A DNA stretch of 6,100 bases from Candidatus Tayloriibacteriota bacterium (GCA_026395155.1 JAPLZG010000067.1:1993-8092), one strand, 5' to 3'. Positions 1-4,416 are shown, counted from the first letter of the stretch. Made by a program: numbers and translations. The notes: generated from the letters alone by a model not told the origin.

Positions 1-41
1 GCACGACCAACATCACTGCAGTCGAATTTCTTACTACTCAT
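1..41 (-). CDS. 5' end of a small protein, probably DUF1059 family (partial)
   Basis: Only the first 14 residues lie in the window: MSSKKFDCSDVGRA. The start is an ATG preceded by AGAAAGGTAGAG, a plausible purine-rich ribosome binding site. A Lys-Phe-x-Cys-x-Asp-Val-Gly opening followed by Ala is typical of DUF1059, a family of very small proteins annotated as predicted metal-binding because of conserved cysteines; no reaction is established for them. The second conserved cysteine would lie just outside the window. The gene is read leftward behind a leader with three perfect hairpins (58-137). The reading frame and start are well supported, but the family call rests on a dozen residues and is tentative. 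Confidence 0.5.
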   Translation of the reverse strand, partial: MSSKKFDCSDVGR

Positions 42-57
42 CTCTACCTTTCTGTAG

Positions 58-137
58 CGCCATATTGTTTGCCACCAGGCAAACGCCATATTACTACCAA
101 AATGCCACATTAGCATTTTGTGGCTCTTACAAAGAGC
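58..137 (-). promoter_or_regulatory. Structured leader with three perfect hairpins
   Basis: Upstream of the leftward gene starting at 41 there are three perfect inverted repeats: 67-73 with 78-84 (GTTTGCC/GGCAAAC, 4-nt loop), 98-105 with 113-120 (CAAAATGC/GCATTTTG, 7-nt loop) and 123-128 with 132-137 (GCTCTT/AAGAGC, 3-nt loop). The first is flanked by a 9-bp direct repeat, CGCCATATT, at 58-66 and 84-92. If transcribed leftward they fill the 5' untranslated region. I found no convincing promoter in 138-186. The function is unknown; a regulatory leader or a decayed repeat are both possible. Confidence 0.4.
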
Positions 138-186
138 TTTCATAATCAATGATGCAATATAGAAACAAAAAAAGCAAACTTTTTTG

Positions 187-311
187 TTCTGTCATCCCGT
201 TGTACCACAGGAGTACTTCCATTTTCTAATCGCTTTGCTCAAGAAAATTTGGTCGAAAACGGGATCAATCTGTTTTTCCCTGGATTCCGGATCAAGTCCG
301 GAATGACAGAA
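187..311. repeat. Palindromic repeat element, copy A
   Basis: The element is bounded by a perfect 9-bp terminal inverted repeat, TTCTGTCAT (187-195) and ATGACAGAA (303-311). Inside are CCCGTT/AACGGG (196-201 with 258-263), ATTTTCT/AGAAAAT (221-227 with 242-248) and a strong right-hand hairpin ATTCCGGA/TCCGGAAT (284-291 with 297-304). Positions 189-263 align closely with 4152-4231, and a shortened version lies at 2075-2127, so this is a dispersed family with at least three copies here. It encodes no credible protein; short frames through it give the junk peptide CHSGLDPESR, common in genomes with such repeats. Confidence 0.8.
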
Positions 312-350
312 GAGATGGACCCCCGCACTCGCGAAGATTACAAAATAAAG

Positions 351-356
351 TATAAT
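351..356 (+). promoter_or_regulatory. -10 box of the membrane-protein gene
   Basis: A perfect TATAAT lies 30 bp upstream of the start codon at 387, predicting a leader of about 25 nt. No good -35 hexamer stands 16-18 bp upstream. There is no Shine-Dalgarno sequence between it and the ATG. Confidence 0.4.
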
Positions 357-386
357 TAAGAAGTTATTAGCTAAATTATTTTTATT

Positions 387-1331
387 ATGAATCAATCAAA
401 AACAACAGCAAAAGATTTCTTTTTATATTTGGGATTAATGATAGGTCTTTATACAAGCACAGTAAGTTTTTTAATACTCTTATTCCAAATTACAAACAAG
501 ATTTTCCCACTTGCAGGTGAATATATAGGAGGAACTGATTCTGGTATTAGAATTTCAATTTCTATACTTTTTATCTTTTTCTTGGGATTTTTATATCTCT
601 CATACATCATTATGAAAGATTTAAAAGCAAATCCTGAAAAAAAAGATATGTGGATAAGAAGATGGATGATCTTTCTTACACTTTTTATTGCGGGGATCAC
701 TATTGCGATAGATTTATCGACACTTATTTATAGATTTCTTGGTGCAGATGATCTCACTCTCAGATTTTTCTTGAAAGTATTTTTTGTCTTAATAGTTGTT
801 GGGACAATTTTTAGATCATCACTTAGAGATCTAAGAAGAACAAGCTTTGAACTTACACGAAAAATAAAAATCGAATATGGAATAGTTTCTATTATTATAC
901 TTATCGGGATTATTTATGGAGTAATTCAAAATGGTTCTCCTATCACTCTTCGAGCAAGACAAATGGATGAAAGAAGAGTAAGCGACCTTATGACTATTCA
1001 AAATCAGATTGTTTATTCACAATGGCAAAATAAAGGTGAAGTACCAGCAAGTCTGGATGCCTTAAATGAACCTATAAGTGGTTTTGTGATTCCAAAAGAT
1101 CCAGAGACTGGAGAAAGTTATGAGTATAAAAAAATATCTGAAAATAGTTTTGAACTTTGTGCCACCTTCAAAACTGAAAGCAATGATTCAAGCCGATCAA
1201 AATCAATGGTAATAAATCCAGCAAATACAGTAAATGAAAATTGGCAACATGCTTCAGGAAGAGTTTGTTTTGAAAGAAATATAGATCCGAAGCTGTATCT
1301 GGTGAATCCTAAAACAGTACCAGAAAGATAG
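387..1331 (+). CDS. Membrane protein, DUF5671-like, with soluble C-terminal domain
   Basis: This 314-residue protein has five hydrophobic segments, at about residues 11-35, 53-76, 93-115, 126-142 and 163-181. A soluble C-terminal domain of about 130 residues follows. The N-terminal block (AKDFFLYLGLMIGLYTSTVS onward) resembles DUF5671, a helical membrane domain frequent in Candidate Phyla Radiation bacteria and without assigned function. The tail (DERRVSDLMTIQNQI..., then PKDPETGESYEY, FELCATF and W-x-H-x3-GRVCF) resembles the repeated tail of these proteins and the pseudopilin-like 'P-x-DP-x-T-x-x-x-Y-x-Y' pattern. Two cysteines (258, 294) could form a disulfide if the tail is extracytoplasmic. 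The ATG follows an AT-rich leader with no Shine-Dalgarno, as often in these genomes. It stands alone, convergent with the gene at 1637-1942. A role in the cell envelope is likely; the exact function is unknown. Confidence 0.85.
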   Translation: MNQSKTTAKDFFLYLGLMIGLYTSTVSFLILLFQITNKIFPLAGEYIGGTDSGIRISISILFIFFLGFLYLSYIIMKDLKANPEKKDMWIRRWMIFLTLFIAGITIAIDLSTLIYRFLGADDLTLRFFLKVFFVLIVVGTIFRSSLRDLRRTSFELTRKIKIEYGIVSIIILIGIIYGVIQNGSPITLRARQMDERRVSDLMTIQNQIVYSQWQNKGEVPASLDALNEPISGFVIPKDPETGESYEYKKISENSFELCATFKTESNDSSRSKSMVINPANTVNENWQHASGRVCFERNIDPKLYLVNPKTVPER

Positions 1332-1371
1332 ATATTAGCTTTTAGCTGATAGAAAAATATATAGTAAACTA

Positions 1372-1392
1372 CTACCGGCTGGAAGCCGGTAG
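1372..1392 (+). repeat. Perfect 9-bp hairpin downstream of the membrane-protein gene
   Basis: CTACCGGCT and AGCCGGTAG are separated by GGA. It lies 40 bp past the stop at 1331 and may act as a weak terminator, but only CTTTGG follows instead of a T-run. It looks more like a short dispersed GC-rich palindrome, and is the first of several in this gap. Confidence 0.5.
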
Positions 1393-1439
1393 CTTTGGAT
1401 AAGAATAAATTCGTATATCTAAAACGGGGATAAAGATGG

Positions 1440-1514
1440 ATTGCCACGGGAATACCCTCGCAATGACGAAGACCTCATCTTTTTGTCTTTGCGAGAAGTC
1501 TGCGACGAAGCAAA
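1440..1514. repeat. Paired imperfect palindromes of the 'ATTGC...GCAAT' type
   Basis: The first hairpin pairs ATTGC (1440-1444) with GCAAT (1460-1464) and GGG (1448-1450) with CCC (1455-1457). The second pairs TTTGC (1488-1492) with GCAAA (1510-1514) and GTC (1498-1500) with GAC (1504-1506). The two are partly inverted copies of each other: CTCGCAATGAC against GTCTTTGCGAG. This pattern matches a widespread family of bacterial intergenic repeats. No gene is supported in 1332-1588 on either strand. Confidence 0.55.
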
Positions 1515-1548
1515 CCATGTATTAATAAATAGCAGAATCTTGAAAGAA

Positions 1549-1562
1549 CCACCTAAAGGTGG
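1549..1562. repeat. Short palindrome CCACC-TAAA-GGTGG
   Basis: A perfect 5-bp stem with a TAAA loop, extendable to AACC/GGTT with a two-base bulge. It belongs to the run of GC-rich palindromes between the convergent genes. A terminator role is unlikely because no T-run follows directly on either strand. Confidence 0.4.
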
Positions 1563-1587
1563 GGGTTTTGCTCCCAAAGGTAGACAA

Positions 1588-1619
1588 TAAAAAAACCCGC
1601 ACAGCATAGTGCGGGTTTT
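1588..1619 (-). terminator. Intrinsic terminator of the 101-residue protein gene
   Basis: On the minus strand a CCCGCAC/GTGCGGG stem (11 bp perfect if the flanking A/T pairs are counted, 1592-1602 with 1609-1619) closes a 6-nt loop and runs straight into a string of Ts. It begins 18 bp after the stop at 1637. On the plus strand the stem is followed by TTTTGG, so it may also stop transcription from 387-1331 weakly. Confidence 0.85.
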
Positions 1620-1636
1620 GGCTCTTAACCAAAGAG

Positions 1637-1942
1637 TTACTTTTCACGGACAAGAGCCACGGGCAACTCAGTCGTCCGGTTATGAGCACGCGATACTCCG
1701 GTGGAAACTGAGACTCCCTCAGCCTGATGAGGATCACTCTCAGAAGAGCACCAGTAAACCGGCTGACCCAAGGGGATTCTCCCCTTCTTGTCTACCTTCG
1801 CGATGTCTTGCAACTCAGCTTTGGTTGCCATACGCCACCGTTTGGATGAAGACGATATATTGTTCAAATAATCGATCAAGGCCGGAATTTCATTGTATGA
1901 CGTCGCTTTGATATCATACCAATCAAGCTTAGAAGCCTTCAT
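1637..1942 (-). CDS. Small hypothetical protein, possibly related to DUF1566/Lcl-type domains
   Basis: This 101-residue protein has no signal peptide or membrane segment. I chose the ATG at 1942 because AGAAAGGA stands 6 bp before it, a clear Shine-Dalgarno in a window where most genes lack one; a longer frame beginning upstream would run through the leader dyads and the promoter. The middle, KRWRMATKAELQDIAK, followed by a Tyr-Trp-Cys-Ser-Ser-Glu-Ser stretch and a terminal LPVALVREK, matches the order of landmarks in DUF1566/Lcl-type domains (WRLPTxxEL..., WSSSE..., VRCVR). It has neither a long N-terminal domain nor repeats. It forms its own transcription unit, with a promoter at 2005-2033 and a terminator at 1588-1619. 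The similarity is from memory of motif order and is tentative; the function is unknown. Confidence 0.75.
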   Translation of the reverse strand: MKASKLDWYDIKATSYNEIPALIDYLNNISSSSKRWRMATKAELQDIAKVDKKGRIPLGQPVYWCSSESDPHQAEGVSVSTGVSRAHNRTTELPVALVREK

Positions 1943-1958
1943 GTGAATCCTTTCTCTT

Positions 1959-1994
1959 GTTTTTTGTTTAAAAAACGACAGATGTATATCTGTC
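1959..1994 (-). promoter_or_regulatory. Two abutting 18-bp dyads in the leader of the 101-residue protein gene
   Basis: GTTTTTT-GTTT-AAAAAAC (1959-1976) is followed without a gap by GACAGAT-GTAT-ATCTGTC (1977-1994). Each has perfect 7-bp arms and a 4-nt centre. The second begins within a few bases of the predicted transcription start, so it could be a repressor operator or a 5' protective stem-loop. In the transcript it is followed by GTTTTTT, which also makes it attenuator-like. Confidence 0.5.
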
Positions 1995-2004
1995 TCCATA
2001 TAAA

Positions 2005-2033
2005 AACATACCAAATATATTAAAACTAATCAA
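2005..2033 (-). promoter_or_regulatory. Promoter of the 101-residue protein gene
   Basis: On the minus strand TTGATT (2028-2033) is separated by 17 bp from TATGTT (2005-2010), and TGG directly before the -10 makes an extended -10 element. Transcription would start near 1998, giving a leader of about 55 nt that carries both dyads. Confidence 0.6.
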
Positions 2034-2045
2034 GAAGAATACAAG

Positions 2046-2074
2046 GGACGATTTTGGCAAAGCCAAAATCGTCC
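2046..2074. repeat. Perfect 13-bp hairpin at the broken end of the flavoprotein gene
   Basis: GGACGATTTTGGC and GCCAAAATCGTCC are separated by AAA. It abuts repeat copy C at 2075 and lies just inside the stop of the truncated flavoprotein reading frame. No T-run follows the stem on the minus strand (CTTGTATTCTT), so a terminator role is doubtful. Confidence 0.55.
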
Positions 2075-2127
2075 TTCTGTCATCGCGTTGAAGAACGGGA
2101 TCCATCTTAATTTTTCCTGGATTCCGG
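2075..2127. repeat. Palindromic repeat element, copy C (truncated and internally deleted)
   Basis: It starts with the same TTCTGTCATC end as copy A. It then passes straight from CGCGTTG through three bases to AACGGGATCCAT and on to CCTGGATTCCGG, so the internal hairpin of about 60 bp is missing. The right terminal inverted repeat (TCCGGAATGACAG in copy A) is also missing; flavoprotein coding sequence begins instead at 2128. The CCGGA shared by gene and repeat at this point suggests a junction formed at short homology. Confidence 0.65.
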
Positions 2128-2719
2128 CTCCGGCAAAAAATAAATTCTCGTATAGCTTTGATTGCATTGTCTTAAAATCCACTTCTTTAAGATCAAGGCC
2201 ACCACTTGAAACAATGGATTTATCAAAGCCAAGAAGTTTCTCTACGGTAAAATCAAATTTTCTTAATTTCTCTAAAATCATAACTCTTTCTTCTTTCATT
2301 ATCTGATTTATATTCCAGTCCCCATCTACTCCAGTAAGTTCAAGAACTTTTTCAAAAATTTTTACTGGAACTTCTTTAAATGCAAGATTTTTTACTTTCT
2401 TATTTTTATTTTCCTCAAATATTTTTTTAAATTTTTCTTGTAATACATCAAGTCCGATACCAGAAAAGAAATCCAAAGAAATTTTTACTTCATTACCATA
2501 AGAAAGAAGTTCACCAACATCTTTACTCATATTCAAAATTGCTGGTCCTGATAATCCTTCATGGGTAAACAAGACTTTACCTTGTCTCTTAAAAACCTTT
2601 TGGAAATTAAGGTCTGACCTTAATTTCTCAGACTGTTTATCTCGAGAATGGTCGAGAGACCAAACTGAAATTCCAACATCTTGAAGAGATACTCCAGCAA
2701 GCTCACTTATCCAATTATC

Positions 2720-2753
2720 CTTCGCCTCGCCGTAGCTTTTAGCGGAGGCGGGC
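2720..2753. repeat. In-frame palindromic insert in the flavoprotein gene (C-terminal half)
   Basis: A GC-rich stretch pairs CGCCTC (2723-2728) with GAGGCG (2745-2750) and GCT (2735-2737) with AGC (2741-2743) around a TTT loop. Translated, it inserts PASAKSYGEAK between the family-typical VPIKVK and the DNWISELAGVSLQDV segment. The sequence is of a type of GC-rich palindrome that recurs in Patescibacteria genomes. Its length and phase leave the reading frame open. Confidence 0.6.
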
Positions 2754-3267
2754 TTTACTTTTATTGGCACAAGAGCAGGATTTGAGTCAATTACTTTATG
2801 ACCAATTTTTTTAAGCCAAATGGATGTGATTTCCCTCCTGAAGTAAGAATAAAACTCTTGGCTGATATCATAGTACCATTTTTTAATAATACAGATTTTA
2901 TTTTACCTAATTTTTGCCCTTGATATTCTTCTCTATCAAATCCAGCAACTTCCGCTCCAAGTTTAAATTCTACATTGTTATTTCTCGCAAACCTTATTAA
3001 AGATTCTAAAATATCTAAAGAATTATCAGACTCAGGAAAGACACGAAAATTTTCTTCAACTTTTGTTTTTATACCGAGAGAATTAAAAAACCTTACAGTA
3101 TCTTCTGAATCAAAAACAGAAAAAGGTGTATATAGGAAATCTTTCTTCTTACCAAAATTACTCATAAACTTTTGTTTATCTGGTTCAAGATTTGTAATGT
3201 TACATCTACCACCACCTGTCATCAAAAGTTTTTTACCAAGCTCTTCATTTTTTTCAATCAAAAGAAC

Positions 3268-3306
3268 CTTGCATCCGCCTTCGCGATTACGCTTCGGCGA
3301 GACAAG
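3268..3306. repeat. In-frame palindromic insert in the flavoprotein gene (FAD-binding region)
   Basis: The hairpin pairs CTTG (3268-3271) with CAAG (3303-3306), CGCC (3276-3279) with GGCG (3296-3299) and GCG (3283-3285) with CGC (3290-3292), with a symmetric 3x3 internal loop and a 4-nt ATTA loop. In protein it puts about 12 residues (GLVSPKRNREGG) between the first helix of the Rossmann fold and the strand KVLLIEKN, where family members have a tight turn. The GC content is far above that of the surrounding gene. Confidence 0.6.
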
Positions 3307-3466
3307 TCCACCCTTTCCAGCAGTCCCGGCAGCCATAAGACCTGCGGGGCCACCGCCGATGACAACAACGTCGTAGAGGCTAGATTCTAGATTACTGATT
3401 TTAGATTTTTTAACTATTTTTTTAATCATAATAAAAGATTAGCATAAAAATGGAAATTTTTACATT

Positions 3467-3504
3467 AAAAAAGGACCCAGCAAGTTGTAAGCTTGTAGGG
3501 TCCT
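3467..3504 (-). terminator. Intrinsic terminator of the structured RNA
   Basis: On the minus strand AGGACCC (3498-3504) pairs with GGGTCCT (3472-3478), inner CAAG (3492-3495) pairs with CTTG (3481-3484), and the stem runs directly into six Ts (3467-3472). It lies 38 bp before the flavoprotein start at 3429, so read-through from the RNA could have fed that gene. Confidence 0.9.
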
Positions 3505-3986
3505 ATTGGTGAAAGTGATTTAACCCCGTTGCCCAGACGGTAACCACTAACTAAGTTTTCTCTACTTCGTAATACAGTACGCGCTATTACGACCGCGCTC
3601 CACATGATTGCCCGGGGTACGTGTGGAACCCCCGCTTTTGAAACAGATTGCTACGATATTTGACACCTCTAAGACGTTAATGAACATAAGCAGACCGTTG
3701 AGGGGGGCGCCGGGCACAAGATGCCCGGCCCCCACCCTCAGAACTGTTGATTGTGGTGCCAGAGCCGTTTTCCGCCGATAACACTGCGCCCAGTTGATGA
3801 CGTATACCTTTCCCGAAAGACCGAGAAACATCTCTCAGGAACGCCGAGGGCTATACCCTCGTATTGTTGAACGCAGGGGAGTGAGGCGAATTGGCGCAAA
3901 ACAAACGCGCCCATATGCCTCTCGTCTCCGACTGCCCATTCCAGACATACAGTTGGGCTCACACGCCCCGCCATATCTCCGTCAAG
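3467..3986 (-). ncRNA. Large structured non-coding RNA of about 520 nt, family unassigned
   Basis: The stretch has its own promoter (3993-4020) and terminator (3467-3504). It is about 53% GC (counted over 3541-3960) against roughly 25-35% in nearby genes, as expected for structured RNA in an AT-rich genome. Helices seen on the transcript: GAGGC/GCCTC (3921-3917 with 3887-3883) stacked over GGCGC/GCGCC (3911-3907 with 3897-3893); CGAGGG/CCCTCG near 3846-3862; a CTGAGA/TCTCGG stem near 3821-3838; a central 17-bp hairpin with one bulge and one mismatch (3700-3716 with 3722-3739); CGTAATA/TATTACG (3591-3585 with 3574-3568). Two tandem pseudoknots lie at 3568-3633. GACGG at the 5' end (3983-3979) can pair with CCGTC near the 3' end (3540-3536). 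No tmRNA T-arm or CCA end, no RNase P P4 core (GAGGAAAGTCC), no SRP GGAAGCA loop and no intron domain V is visible. Open frames inside are short, lack ribosome binding sites and resemble nothing known to me. That it is an RNA gene is well supported; its identity is not. Confidence 0.75.
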
Positions 3987-3992
3987 AAAACA

Positions 3993-4020
3993 AGTATAGC
4001 ATATATGTAGATTAAGTCAA
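3993..4020 (-). promoter_or_regulatory. Strong promoter of the structured RNA
   Basis: On the minus strand TTGACT (4015-4020, five of six consensus bases) is separated by 16 bp from TATACT (3993-3998, five of six). Transcription should begin near 3986, just before CTTGACGG. It is the best sigma-70-type promoter in the window. Confidence 0.8.
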
Positions 4021-4043
4021 TAGCAAAACACATTTTGTTATTG
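4018..4043. promoter_or_regulatory. Dyad overlapping the -35 box of the RNA promoter
   Basis: CAATAGCAAAA and TTTTGTTATTG form 11-bp arms with one mismatch around CACA. The left arm overlaps three bases of the -35 hexamer. It could be an operator or chance in AT-rich DNA. The rest of 4044-4119 shows nothing I can interpret. Confidence 0.35.
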
Positions 4044-4119
4044 TCTTTCCTAAAAAGTCCTTTATTATAGCCATATTTTCAGCACAGAGAAAAAATGACC
4101 CCTTTCTGTAAATGTTTTT

Positions 4120-4279
4120 GTCATTCCCGCGAAGGCGGGAATCCATCCCCTCTGTCATCCCGTTGCACCACAGGAGCACTTCCGATTTCTAAACTCACTA
4201 TCGTTCGTAAGAAATCTAGGTCGAAAACGGGATCCATTCTTAATCTTAATGACTGGATTCCCGCCTTCGCGGGAATGAC
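4120..4279. repeat. Palindromic repeat element, copy B, with 26-bp perfect terminal inverted repeats
   Basis: Positions 4120-4145 and 4254-4279 are perfect inverted copies of 26 bp, and each arm is itself a hairpin (ATTCCCGC and GCGGGAAT, 4-nt loop). Between them lies a core (4152-4231) closely matching copy A, with CCCGTT/AACGGG (4159-4164 with 4226-4231) and GATTTCT/AGAAATC (4184-4190 with 4210-4216). The outer arms are the widespread 'TCATTCCCGCGAAGGCGGGAATCC' type of repeat, shown here as a pattern. Frames through it give junk peptides such as CHSREGGNPS and SFPRRRESS. Confidence 0.85.
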
Positions 4280-4324
4280 AGAAAAAAAATATAGCTCGAT
4301 GCGATTCTGCTCAATAGCGAGCGA

Positions 4325-4416
4325 GGTATCATATTTATGGAAACTTGGGAGGAGCGACGGCGACGGACAGAGAAAATGTTTAGCAAAAAATTTTCGTGTT
4401 CCAGAAATGTGATACC
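4325..4416. mobile_element. 92-bp MITE-like element with target duplication
   Basis: GGTATCA (4325-4331) opens a 20-bp inverted repeat (4325-4344) matched by 4398-4416 with about three differences. The element is flanked immediately on both sides by GAGCGA (4319-4324 and 4417-4422), a likely 6-bp target duplication. The interior contains a further GAAAAT/ATTTTC pair and no gene. Size, inverted ends and duplication fit a non-autonomous element moved in trans by a transposase not present here. Confidence 0.55.

Larger units (their letters stand above)
2030..3429 (-). pseudogene. Broken HI0933/BaiN-like FAD-dependent oxidoreductase
   Basis: Two consecutive minus-strand frames together make one flavoprotein of the HI0933 family ('aminoacetone oxidase family FAD-binding enzyme'). 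The N-terminal piece (2791-3429, 212 residues) has the dinucleotide-binding GGGPAG (residues 25-30), a Leu-Leu-Ile-Glu-Lys acidic strand end (56-60) and the hallmark TGGGRCNITN (71-80). Just after GGKSHP the frame is lost. The other frame resumes near 2812 with IWLKKIGHKVID, then NPALVPIKVK, FTHEGLSGPAILNMS and KTMQSKLYENLFFAG. The glycine-rich ETGSTGDG-type motif expected between the two is absent. The C-terminus after FFAG, where the family has a D-x-x-x-x-x-GG-x-N/S-LQ flavin-binding tail, is replaced from 2127 by repeat sequence. Two in-frame palindromic inserts add about 12 residues each (3268-3306, 2720-2753). The ATG at 3429 has no Shine-Dalgarno. The frame piece usually called from a GTG at 2770 is not an independent gene. 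It is almost certainly non-functional unless the sequence has assembly errors. Confidence 0.85.

Noticed and set aside
192..395. Small minus-strand gene over repeat copy A
   Set aside because: Its peptide (CHSGLDPESREKQIDPVF) is the usual translation of this repeat class and it overlaps the start of the membrane-protein gene on the other strand.
1609..1911. 100-residue plus-strand gene opposite the small orphan gene
   Set aside because: It starts inside the terminator stem, has no ribosome binding site and mirrors the minus-strand gene, which has promoter, Shine-Dalgarno and terminator.
2030..2770. Separate complete gene starting at GTG 2770
   Set aside because: The frame continues upstream with residues that complete the flavoprotein core (IWLKKIGHKVIDSNPAL), and the first residues of the supposed gene are mid-domain. 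It is the rear half of the broken gene.
3501..3531. tRNA-like 3' end (GGGGTTAAATC...CACCA) in the RNA
   Set aside because: The would-be T-stem strands are not complementary, the loop lacks the invariant C, and no 5' acceptor strand matches.
3562..3974. Protein genes of 78-89 residues on the minus strand within the RNA
   Set aside because: The frames overlap each other, have no properly spaced ribosome binding site (GGAG lies only 2 bp before the ATG at 3974), have odd Cys/Trp-rich composition and coincide with perfect RNA helices.
3467..3986. tmRNA, RNase P RNA or SRP RNA
   Set aside because: The tandem pseudoknots and size suggested tmRNA, and the TTTCACC near the 3' end recalled RNase P RNA. 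I find no GTTCRA T-arm with CCA end, no GAGGAAAGTCC or GGCTTA core paired as P4, and no SRP tetraloop motif. By eye I cannot exclude a very divergent member.
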